Below are positions 12,956-22,534 of a stretch of 64,000 bases of DNA, in pieces. Position 1 is the first letter of the stretch. Each line of letters begins with the position of its first letter. Source of the DNA: Jackrogersella multiformis (lineage: Eukaryota > Ascomycota > Sordariomycetes > Xylariales > Hypoxylaceae); assembly GCA_902806575.1 (NCBI GenBank), contig CADCXD010000004.1:3286001-3350000 (forward strand), given 5' to 3'. The notes under the pieces were generated by a model. It was not told the origin of the DNA, ran no database searches, and saw only the letters and a program-made list of their open reading frames with translations. A program made the position numbers and the translations under genes.

Positions 12956-13957
12956 ATGGGAAGACCTAGATTACGAGGAAGCTCGCCAGTCTACTTGAAC
13001 CCGTCTCCTACGGAGCTCACCCCACCGCCGTCGATCTTCGAGGACTGGGACCAAGAAACTGCAATGGACAGGTCACGCCCGACGAGCCTATTCCTACCGC
13101 GGACAGGTTCGCCCTTCAGCAACCCGCCGTCGCTAACAGATATCCTATCTGGCACATCACCGCCGCCGTGGACGCTTAGCTCCTTCATGGCCTTTTTATC
13201 CCAAAACCATTGCTTAGAAACTCTAGAGTTTATCCTGGATTCTGACCGATATAGAGAAGCATACTACGAAATAGCTCAAGGTCAAACACCTAACGGACCT
13301 GCGCAAATATGCTCACTGTGGCGGAAGGTCATTGATGCTTATATCATGCCGTGCGCGCCGCGGGAAGTGAACCTCCCATCATACGTTCGTGATCGACTAC
13401 TCGAGCTTCCCTGCTGCAAGTCAAGCCCACCCGATCCGTCTGAGCTTGACGAGGCAGTTCAGATCGTCCGAGAGCTGATAAATGATTCCGTCCTCGTACC
13501 CTTCCTCGAGTCGGCACTTCCGCCTGTGATTGAATCCCGCTCAGAGGAAGATTTCCAAGACCCTAGGCAAGGACGCTCACGTCTCCGGATACCTAGGGAT
13601 ATTTCGGCCAGTGACGATTCCAGCCAGTCACCAATGGCGTCTTATCTCCCGTTTTTTGCCATTGGACGCAATAATGTGGCCGGCAATCGGTCAACTTCTA
13701 CTTCAATGGAAACGGTAGATGTCGATATGATGACATATTACAGCGGCAGCCCGAATTCGAGTTCTGCAACCGATCCGATGACACCACCCACCACCCCTCC
13801 TACCTCAGACTTTACATATCATACTTCACCAAGCACCTTACAACGGGCCATTTCAGGAAATAGTTGGAAGAAGATGGGGGCGAAACTGGGGCTGACGCGG
13901 AAGAGCAAATCTACTCGCCGCACAGGGTCAACGTCAGGCAACCAGCCCCCATCATGA
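12956..13957 (+). CDS. RGS-domain protein (regulator of G-protein signalling)
   Basis: Predicted 333 aa, single exon. The start is the first ATG in the frame (12956); the frame is open upstream but without ATG. Residues about 60-187 resemble a fungal RGS box: SLTDILSGTSPPPWTLSSF, FMAFLSQNHCLETLEF, DRYREAY, the helix with SLWRKVIDAYI, and a closing helix with DSVLVPFLES. RGS proteins speed GTP hydrolysis by G-alpha subunits and damp heterotrimeric G-protein signalling. Length and layout (N-terminal RGS box, Ser/Thr/Pro-rich tail, basic WKKMGAKLGLTRKSKSTRR near the end) resemble the RgsA-like class of filamentous fungi. There is no DEP domain or membrane segment. Oddly, the same frame continues open for about 270 codons after the TGA (next feature), so the annotated end may not be the ancestral one. 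Confidence 0.85.
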   Translation: MGRPRLRGSSPVYLNPSPTELTPPPSIFEDWDQETAMDRSRPTSLFLPRTGSPFSNPPSLTDILSGTSPPPWTLSSFMAFLSQNHCLETLEFILDSDRYREAYYEIAQGQTPNGPAQICSLWRKVIDAYIMPCAPREVNLPSYVRDRLLELPCCKSSPPDPSELDEAVQIVRELINDSVLVPFLESALPPVIESRSEEDFQDPRQGRSRLRIPRDISASDDSSQSPMASYLPFFAIGRNNVAGNRSTSTSMETVDVDMMTYYSGSPNSSSATDPMTPPTTPPTSDFTYHTSPSTLQRAISGNSWKKMGAKLGLTRKSKSTRRTGSTSGNQPPS

Positions 13958-13996
13958 GGGTTACAGGTCACGCCATCACCTGATACATCCGCTGCA

Positions 13997-14767
13997 ATGT
14001 GCAACGGAAGTAATTACATACCCACGAAGCAAGAGAATGCTGATGTAAAAAATATGTACTGGGACGATCCTCACCCCGGCGAACGATTGCAGATCCCACT
14101 CGGGGTGTCTGCCGGACTGCATATTTATCCTCAGACCATTAGTGGAGATGCCATGGGTGGCGTGGCCGTGAAAGCGCGGGGCGCGTATCACAATAATGGG
14201 TCGTCTATGATCGGGCGTAGTGTTTGTCGTCAACGCAACACTAAGCCGAAACCTTTGAAAATACCTGCTAAGGTAATTGAGGAACCGGAAGCGAAATATA
14301 CATCGTTACCTACACCGCCGTGTACTTTTACCACCCCAGTATCCCCGCTACACTTAATACCACTTCCGGAACCCCTCCCACATCTGGATTTCGAAACCGA
14401 CACTGAAACAGAGGTCGGCGGCGAGACGGGAACGGTCATTGGGGATGCGGACACCGACCACACCTCAATGACGACTGTCAGCCAGGCATCCGTTAGTGAC
14501 TTTTCGGATTACCTAAGCATATCCCAAGGCAAAGAAGATGATGGTGTGTCGGTCACTGATGTCGATTCTGACACCTTCACACGAGCCAGTTCCGTCGATG
14601 ACGCATACGGCTGGGAAGCAGAACTCGACCGCAAGATAAAGTGCAGAGTCAGCACGGAGACCATTTGTCCTTTCCATTTTGAATATCAGAAAACCGATGG
14701 CAGCAGGCGAGGCCTTCTCCACCGCGTCTTTTCTATGCCGGGAAGGAGAGTCAACTCTGGCTTTTAA
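13997..14767 (+). CDS. in-frame ORF extension downstream of the RGS stop
   Basis: 256 codons from ATG 13997 to TAA 14765-14767, in exactly the same frame as the RGS gene. The 13 codons between the RGS TGA (13955-13957) and this ATG are also open, so one TGA separates two long open stretches. The product is Ser/Thr/Pro/acid-rich (FETDTETEVGGETG, SVSDFSDYLSIS, SVTDVDSDTF) and ends in a basic GLLHRVFSMPGRR segment. I recognise no domain. Thirty-nine nucleotides leave no room for a promoter, so it is unlikely to be an independent gene. Options are the C-terminal part of a longer RGS protein cut by a nonsense change or sequencing error, stop-codon readthrough, or chance. No convincing intron removes the TGA; the best GT..AG pair is 40 nt, out of frame and lacks consensus. 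Confidence 0.4.
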   Translation: MCNGSNYIPTKQENADVKNMYWDDPHPGERLQIPLGVSAGLHIYPQTISGDAMGGVAVKARGAYHNNGSSMIGRSVCRQRNTKPKPLKIPAKVIEEPEAKYTSLPTPPCTFTTPVSPLHLIPLPEPLPHLDFETDTETEVGGETGTVIGDADTDHTSMTTVSQASVSDFSDYLSISQGKEDDGVSVTDVDSDTFTRASSVDDAYGWEAELDRKIKCRVSTETICPFHFEYQKTDGSRRGLLHRVFSMPGRRVNSGF

Positions 14768-16241
14768 GAATAACTTGAATCTAATTCGAGGATAATGGCA
14801 CCTTCAACAACACGCGATATTAGAATTGGATTAATGAATCGATCAACCAACCATGTCGCCCTTCAAGGACGACTTTACAAAATTTCTCCACCACGGTCAA
14901 TATCTGGTGGTTTTCGGGAGCATCATTTTTACTCGGCGTTTAATTTTTTTCAGGACAACCAGGCAACTGGGTCCTCGGGCGGCAAGCATCAAAATACACA
15001 GGGACAAACACGGGCATAGACTGGGAACAATGGAATTCTGGCGAGGCGTTCAAACCGGGGTTTCGTCACGTTTCGGATATCACTTCTTTATTGTTCATCC
15101 ATCCGCTAGAAGACACGACGTTTCCGCTCATCAATCATACATATCCGGATCGGTCCGGGTTTAGCGTTCGCAGCATAGCTTTTTACTTTACTTTTTTGGC
15201 CGCGGGCGAGTTTTCGGAGGGCTCTTCACTTTACAACGACATGCATTGTTTAGAGCGGGATTATTATTGTTACTATTATTATTGCACAGGACGGAGATGG
15301 AAGGAGAAGAAAGGAGAAGAAGAAGAGGACGAACAAGACTTGCGCGCGCGATCGGAAAATAAATCTTCGTGTCGATATACCACCTCAATCGTCGGAGCGC
15401 TGCTGGGGACATGTCAGAACAGGACAGGACAGGACAAGACCCTTGTGGATATAATGTCATGGTCAACCAATGTATATACATTTATGAATGCGTACAAACT
15501 ACCAAGTTACACCGTTTGCTCCTGCTTTTCATGTCGTGATATGTCGTGATATGTCCTTGTGTAATATTCCAACGTCATACTCTGACTCTTCGGAATTGGG
15601 AATGCTGTGCTCGTCTTGGACGTGTGCAACTACCTAGGTAGCAGGTAGGTATGTCGTAATGCATTGATATGTCCTGTTGTGTCTACGTTCTTTGGTGTTG
15701 GATATCGCGATTACTCCGTTCTACTACCCATAGGCGTTGGCCATCTAAGTAGGGTGTTGCCGTGACACAGCACTTCAAAATCACGAAAAGCAGATGTGCC
15801 TTCATCTGATGATCCATACGTGCATAGATACCTACCTGAATAATATCTTCCATACAAGATCTAACCTATCTACAACATCAAGTGACAGCACCTAGAGGCA
15901 GTCCTGCTGCACACACAACAGTCTAAGAAAGAAGTGGCTCGTAGTCATTTTCTCATTTGCTTGTCGACTATCGAACCGAATTGTTCTCTAGCTACCTAGC
16001 GTGCCAATAGTAGACATCGATACACATCGTCTTCAGCGATGTGCTCCAGTACATAGTAGATAGCCCCGTGTCGAAGTGCTCGTCCCGGGCAAAGGACATA
16101 GCGTGGCTGCGCCAATATTACCCCGTCCGTCCGTCTATGGTTTCTGATTATAGCCCAAGGTTTCCCGTACAATCCTTGTCCAACTATCTATTTAGGTATT
16201 AAGGTACGTAGGTGACCGTTTTCCTTCCTCCTTTCTACATC
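14768..16241. other. intergenic region between RGS and GUT2
   Basis: Convergent intergenic DNA, presumably holding both 3' UTRs. Open frames here (for example 15091-15549) show no protein-like pattern and run through A/G-rich low complexity at about 15290-15330. It contains a 10-bp tandem repeat at 15531-15550 and one TACCTAGGTA at 15631-15640. Confidence 0.6.
15531..15550. repeat. 10-bp tandem duplication
   Basis: ATGTCGTGAT is repeated twice in perfect tandem, followed by a partial third copy (ATGTC). Intergenic. Confidence 0.9.
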
Positions 16242-18357
16242 TTACTTCTCGGCAACGGGAGGCCTGTCGTGCCTTGAGTACATCTTATACTCGAGCGACG
16301 AGCTGAAATCGATCTTACCTTTTTCGACCTGAGCTCTCGTCACGGTCAGCATCGGCTCCGGTAAACCCATCGACTGCAAGAATGCAACGGCTGGAATGGT
16401 GATATCAATTAGCATATATTTCTTCGTGTTCAAGAGGGATAGAGGTCACGTGTTCGAAGCACTCACTATCTTTCCACTCCCGTTCTTGTCTTGCTCGGTC
16501 CCATTTCAGCTCCTGGCTCATGATGTCGATGATTTTAGGCAGGCATTCGAGTGCCGCTTGGGCGTTTAGGAAGGCAAGTCTCGTTCTTCGTGCCAGGATA
16601 TCCACGGGAGTCTGGGCGTATTCGTTGGCAATGGCATATCTGACTTCGCCGTCCACAAAGGGGTAGAGGCGAGAGATACGCTCTCCTCTTGCAGGGAATC
16701 GCTGGTCCGTGGGTTTGCACATAGCTGCGACTGTCCATGCTCTGTCACCATAACTCTCCGTCAAGTGCTTAGCAACTTCGGTCTCCACACCGAAATGCTG
16801 AATCAGATTAATGAACAGAGTTTTGCTAAAGCCATGAGCACCGATCAGCCGGACTTTATGAGTTTGGCAAGTTCCATTCAGAATTGCACCATCATCTACG
16901 ACTTCGGTTCCGCTCACTCGCGGGGCGTTGACGAATGTCTTAGTAGGAAGGTTGAATTCTTTGACTGCCGTGTCCACGCAATCCTCTGCCATCTGTCGGT
17001 ATGTGGTCCATTTTCCACCTGCACATGTTACGAGGCCAGAGCTGGAGATATCGACAAGGTGGTTGCGTACGAGAGATTCTGTGTTCTTGGCCTTGGGGTC
17101 TTTGACGAGGGGACGTATGCCAGACCAGGCTGCTAGCACATCGCCGCGACGGACGCTGATGTCAGGAGATAGATAGTGGCTGACTTCGTTCAAAATCCAC
17201 TGAATAGATTTCTCGTCCGGTAACGGGTTCGGGGAAATAGTTGTAGGCTCGTCCGTTGTGCCCGCAATTGTGTTTCCTTGCCACGGCAGGAAGAAAATAA
17301 CTCGGCCGTCTGACGTCGACGGGTCAATTAAACCCATATTTGAAGGGCTGTAGTAACCTGGCAGGATGACGTGAACGCCAGAAGCTGGTGCAACGATGTC
17401 CTTGCACTCCTGGTCGTCGAGCTTCCGTATAGAGTCGGTAAAGGGCCCAGTACAATTAACGACACACTTAGCCTTGACAGTAATCGGTTCAGTTTTCTTA
17501 CCACTGCGCTCGGGAATCATGTCCTTCACTATAGCACCAGAAAGCTTGCCTTCGTCATTTTTAGTCAGACCAGTCACCTCAGCATGGTTCAGTATGGTAG
17601 CTCCATATACCGCCGCAGTCATAGCAATCGAGACGTTCATCCTCGAGTCATTGTGGGCGCCATCATAGTACACCAGAGCACCGACAAGGTCCGTCTGTTT
17701 TAACATTGGAAATGCATCGAGCGCCTTACTCCTGGTCAAGAAGTAGGAGCTCTCGATGCCCTCGCTGCCAGCAAGGAGATCGTAGAACTTGGTGCCGGCC
17801 CAATAATATGGCGCCTTCCACCACTTATCCAGCGGTAGCATAATAGGCAGCCATGAGCTGAGGTGAGGAGCGGTCTGCAAGAAATACTTTCGTTCCTTTA
17901 GAGCCTCTTTAACCAATTGGTACTGACTATAATCCAGATTCCATACGGCCTTCTCCAAATACCTTACCCCACCGTGAACAAGCTTGGTGCTCTTACTGCT
18001 GGTGCCACTGCTGAAATCGTCTCGCTCGACGACTGCTACTTTGAGGCCTCGAGTAACAGCATCTAAAGCAACACCGGCTCCAGTAGCTCCACCGCCAATG
18101 ACAAGCATATCATATTCTTGCTCCTCTGTGTTGCTCTTTCTTAAATCGGCAATCTGCTCCTCGCGCGATTTCACATTCGGAAATCGAGGAAGCTTGAATG
18201 TGCCATCTGCACCGTAGATGGGAGGAGGAACCGCGGGACCTTCGAAGCCGGGGATATTTCGGGGACGATACGAATACAGAAGGGCCCCACCACCGACCGC
18301 GGCAATGGTGGTTGGGAGGGCGATACGCCTCAATCCTCTTGCAAGTCTACTAGACAT
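16242..18357 (-). CDS. GUT2: mitochondrial FAD-dependent glycerol-3-phosphate dehydrogenase
   Basis: Two exons, 18357-16467 and 16390-16242, with one 76-nt intron (16466-16391, GTGAGT...CAG). The spliced CDS is 2040 nt, 679 aa. The junction restores family sequence: exon 1 ends EREWKD and continues TVAFLQSMGLPEP. Without splicing the frame runs into an unrelated tail. The enzyme oxidises glycerol 3-phosphate to dihydroxyacetone phosphate and passes electrons to ubiquinone from the outer face of the inner mitochondrial membrane (glycerol catabolism, G3P shuttle). Visible features: a basic N-terminal presequence (MSSRLARGLRRIALP), a short hydrophobic segment (about 13-30), the FAD-binding VIGGGATGAGVALDA motif (about 86-100), SGTSSKSTKLVHGGVRYLE, and the C-terminal CAGGKWTTYRQMA region. 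A TACCTAGGTA palindrome lies 28 bp upstream of the ATG. Confidence 0.96.
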
Positions 18358-19727
18358 TGTGGTAGTGAGTTGGACAGGTTTTGATACCTAGGTACTTAGA
18401 TGTGTCCCGTAGGGCTGCACTGCCAGGACCTCGGGAGGACCTCTCTGGCTATGTGGAGTATGCCTAGCTGTGTTCGAGTATAAATGCGAATACAAAAGCT
18501 AAATAGGGCAAATTTCTCCAACTTAATTAAGCCTCGTCAAAGGGATGAAAGGGAGGGTAGAGTTAAGTAGTGAGAAGACGGACGAATGTCTTCAATAGGC
18601 GGTCGGCTACCGAGAAAAGTGGTTTCAATCCAGGTCTAGCTGACTCGAAGCTCGAAGTACTTAGATAAATGCAATACCTAAGATCGAAAGAGAAAAACAA
18701 AAACAAATTTCCCTCACTCTAAAGCGATGACTTTGGTGATAAAACTACCTAGGTAGATGGTGTTGGTGTTGATACAGCGTGGGGGTGACAAGGCCGTCTA
18801 TCTCTTCTCCTGTCGATGGCAGTGGAGAAGAAGTTGGAAGAAGAAGAAGAAGAAGAATGGGGATTGACAACGTGTCTGCTGGTAAATGTTGAAATCAACA
18901 TCGTTTTCATATCAGATATCAGGTACTGGGACTATCAGATACTAGGACTAGGTATCAAATACAAAATACAAAGTTACGCCGAAATAAAATATGGATTGAA
19001 AGGTCATGCTTTTAATCGCCTTTAGGTCGCTCTTGCAGTCTTGCGTCGTGTTATTAGCCCGCGAGAAAATGGGGACCGCAGCTCCCTCCCCGAAGTGAAA
19101 GGTGAGCTACGGAACCTACCCCACATGCCCCGTAATTAAAGAATGCGGCAACATGGATGGTTGGACTCGGTAAAATGATAAAAATAAAAATAAAACCTTG
19201 GAAGTCTTAAAAAAACGCGCATCCCGCACAAGGAAAATATTCATTTATCGAGGTACTTATATTAGACGAGGGAAAGCTTCCTTTCTTACCTTAATAGCTC
19301 CTCGGCACCGCTCGGTAAGAGATGTTCCATCAATCATAGGCGAATGTTAGACATGGAATATTGATTTTATCGATCGATATGTCTAAGAATTTAAGAATTT
19401 AGATACATTTCATAGATGGCGATTTCACGGTTTAACCAGTAAATTACCCACACACCTTGGTATTATACGTACCTAGGTAGTACTCCTTTCAATACCTATA
19501 CTAGGTAATTACATATTCTAGGAGGTACGTATGAAAAAATAGGGGCGATCCACTCAACAGCTACCCTTCTCCACGTGCGCATAATCTCATCATAAGACCT
19601 GCCTAAATTTTATTTGACCAATGATGAACCGAATTAATTCCAATCTCATCATCGAGGTCTATAAATATATTTTTACCACCTAGGTATTAATTCTATAGTG
19701 CTGCAGTGCTATAGGAACGAGAAGGTC
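18358..19727. other. intergenic region between GUT2 and the MHYT gene
   Basis: Promoter side of GUT2 and 3' side of the MHYT gene, which are in tandem on the minus strand. No gene seen. It holds exact TACCTAGGTA copies at 18385, 18746 and 19470, and a GAA microsatellite at 18837-18857. Confidence 0.6.
18837..18857 (+). repeat. (GAA)7 microsatellite
   Basis: Seven perfect GAA units in the region upstream of GUT2. Such a purine tract (pyrimidine on the GUT2 sense strand) could lie in its promoter, but no function is shown. Confidence 0.9.
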
Positions 19728-22534
19728 TCAAAGTCCGTCAACACAGACAGTGAATAGCTCATCAACAAATATAATTACTTCATTCACTTTCTCGCGTTCT
19801 GCCACGGCCGAGCCAAACTGTGCCCCTGTCCGCGTTTCTTCCGCTCTAGGCAAGCAGTCCATCTCGAAATCGAAGCCCGCCCCAGCTTTGACCATCGTCA
19901 CTCGGTCTGTTCTCATAGCAGCCGATGATCTGCTACCCGCATCGTCAATTCGACTTATATCTACTTGGATTTCTTGCGACACCATGATTCCGCCTAAGGA
20001 GGATGGCTGGTGTGCTACCATTCTGTCTGACATTGTATCCCTATCCAATCTTTGGTGATCGTGGAAGTCCTGGCTCCAGAGCTTTATTGTAGAGCCAGAA
20101 TGACCCGAATCGTGGCTGGAGGATCTGCGGCCGAATTTTGGTTGAGTCGAGTGACCATTTCCGACAACACCATAGTTGTTGGTATTCGATCGTCCGAAGT
20201 CACGCAGCGAGTCTAGGCGCTTCCGCCAGAAGGCAGCTCGCCTGATCTGTTGATATGTTGCTGGCGGCAGCTTAACCGGTGCCGCATTTACGATTGGGGA
20301 TAATTCCCGATGTACATACCTTGTAAATGCTGCGAGGTAAGGCGAATCTTTATACGCCATCTGGTGAACTTTGAAGAAATTCAAGGGAACGAACTCGCAC
20401 CTTGGGCTGCTGACGCTAACGTGGATTGGCATCATTATACATAACGCAATCATCGTACAAGACTTGGCTGAGTTTAATCCAGTTCTATGTCGACAAGGTA
20501 CTCGAACCACTTTGGATGTTATCACAGCATCTTCGAATATAGGATCATCTATCCAGGCACGAAGAGCTTGAAGAGCATCGAATAACTGGGAGCCGAAGAG
20601 CACTTCTCGAGGAGAAAGCTTTTTCAACTCGTCAAGCATTTGGAAGAGCAGAGAGACGTTCATTCTGTCCAATTGCCGAACAACTGCAGCATGAAAGTTA
20701 GTAATTGATCTTTGTTTGTGGAGTACTATGACACGGGATTGGTTTGTGGACCTCGGCTTCGCAATCGGGATTGAACTGCCAAACGCTTTAGGCAAATTTC
20801 AGGATATACTTACTGTCCATCTGCCACGCTTCGAGACGTCCAAGCGGTATCGGCATAGTCGGGAGCAAGTTTCGGGAGCCTTTCTTGACTATAATATCGA
20901 ACCCAAAGCTCCCAACTCGAGCTTTTACACCGAAGAAGCCAAGGTGTACATCTGGAGTCATTATCGCGCCCCCTTCTGCGAAAATTGCCATGTTTGTCAG
21001 CTTTCCTTTCAGATCTCTGGTCTGGATCTGCATGCGAGAACTAATGATTCCGCACACCTGGTGAATCTCTGCAAATCGAAAACCGGCTGCTTCGAGTCGA
21101 TCCACATCCTGAGTATATTCAAGACGGCGAACCAAGAACATGAGCGAGCCACGTCCATATTCTTGTTGCCGCACAGTCGTGCTCTCGCGTCCCTCGCCGA
21201 GTTGGTCGTGTATGCCTTCTTCTAGCGTACGGTTAATGCCCTGGTCAGGTTTTTGAGGCAGTTCGTCGGCCCCGGTAGCTAGAATCTCATCCCATAGAAT
21301 ACCAACGTCGATAAGTTGCTCTTTCAGCTTATCTGCTAAACTCGCGGCCGCGACGCAGAATAACTCATGGAAAATAGTATCGTAATTTTCGATAAGCTGC
21401 CCGTCGTCAGTCATGAGGCGAATCTTACTGTCTTTGCTATCCTTCGGCAAGCGCGCCAGGTGATTACTCATGCCGTCGATCATACTATTCACACTTTTCC
21501 AGTTCCGGGAAACCTGGAACATCCAATGAAAAAGGGGATGGGCAATACTGAAGATGTCGCCTTGAGTCCTTTCCACATAAGTGTCCGTGATCTTCTCACT
21601 AGGGAGCAAACCGTCTGGGCTCACCAAGATCCTTCCTGACCTATCGAATATTGCGACCCCTAAAACGATTTGCTGCGCCTTGTTCGCGCTGCGCCTCGCG
21701 AGCCATGCTGCATAGATAATAGATCCTGCCATGAAAAAGACGGCAGTAATCGTTAAGCAGCTGGCGACTATGATGGCCTGGAGCTGGGATAGCTGACTCC
21801 GTTCATTCAAGTGTAGCAAGCGATATTCGGTGCCTACAGCCGCTACCCAGTGCATACCCGACACGGCGCCAGCTAGAAGACATGCGGATAATGCTCTTTT
21901 CCACCATGTATTTCTCCAGGATGCTCTGAAAACGAAGAATATCGACAAGGCCACGATACTGTCAAGCACAGCAATAAGGCCCGCCCCGACCACGTGCGCT
22001 GCGTTATATATGCGATCATAGTTGTCGATAGAATAATTCCCCAAATAATGCATTCCGCAGATCCCGGCGCCAACGAGGATTCCTCCACAACATATTCGCC
22101 ACCAGGCCACTTTGTAACTCGCGCCAATAGCCCAAAAAGCCGCAAGGAGTACAACTACCGGTGAGAAGAAGGAGAGCGCGGAGAAACCACTAGAATAATC
22201 GATTCGGAGTTCAGGTTCGTTATTACCCAAGACGATTGCACGGTTGCCAACGAAATGCTGCGATCGGTCAGGGGACGGCTAGTTTATTGATGGGTACGCC
22301 ATGATATCTTACCATACACCAAATCGATATGCCACCCATTGATACCGCGGCACTAACGAGTATAAGATAATTGACCAGACCATTGCGGGACGTTCGCCGA
22401 TTGAGCAGTTCGAGTGTCAAAGCCGCCCCGATACAAGAAACAAAGTAACTTAGAATTACGAAGCCATGCTGGAAGGACCGTGGAACGATTTGGCCCTTGT
22501 ACTTTAATAGTAGCTCCTCGCCTGTTGACATCAT
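19728..22534 (-). CDS. MHYT-domain integral membrane signalling protein
   Basis: Three exons: 22534-22313, 22257-20814, 20725-19728. Introns are 22312-22258 (55 nt, GTAAGA...CAG) and 20813-20726 (88 nt, GTAAGT...TAG). The CDS is 2664 nt, 887 aa. The N-terminal ~250 residues hold seven or so hydrophobic helices with the repeated MHYT-type signature: WCM|HFVGN (formed across the first splice junction), GICGMHYLGNYS and GAVSGMHWVAAVGTEY. MHYT domains are proposed metal-binding or diatomic-gas sensors in bacteria; fungal versions are unassigned. The rest is a large cytosolic region without a GGDEF or kinase domain that I can see, including FVPLNFFKVHQMAYKDSPYLAAFTRYVHREL. Closer acceptors for intron 2 were rejected because they break the downstream frame. 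Confidence 0.88.

Noticed and set aside
13927..13966. Candidate intron removing the RGS stop codon
   Set aside because: 40 nt, no donor or branch consensus, and it would shift the frame.
15091..15549. 152-codon plus-strand frame after the RGS extension
   Set aside because: Runs through poly-Tyr/Glu low-complexity sequence (EEKKGEEEEDEQ-like) and a downstream tandem repeat; more likely 3' UTR.
20757..20813. Shorter alternatives (38 and 57 nt) for intron 2 of the MHYT gene
   Set aside because: Both acceptors put the downstream exon out of frame; only the 88-nt intron ending at 20726 keeps the frame.
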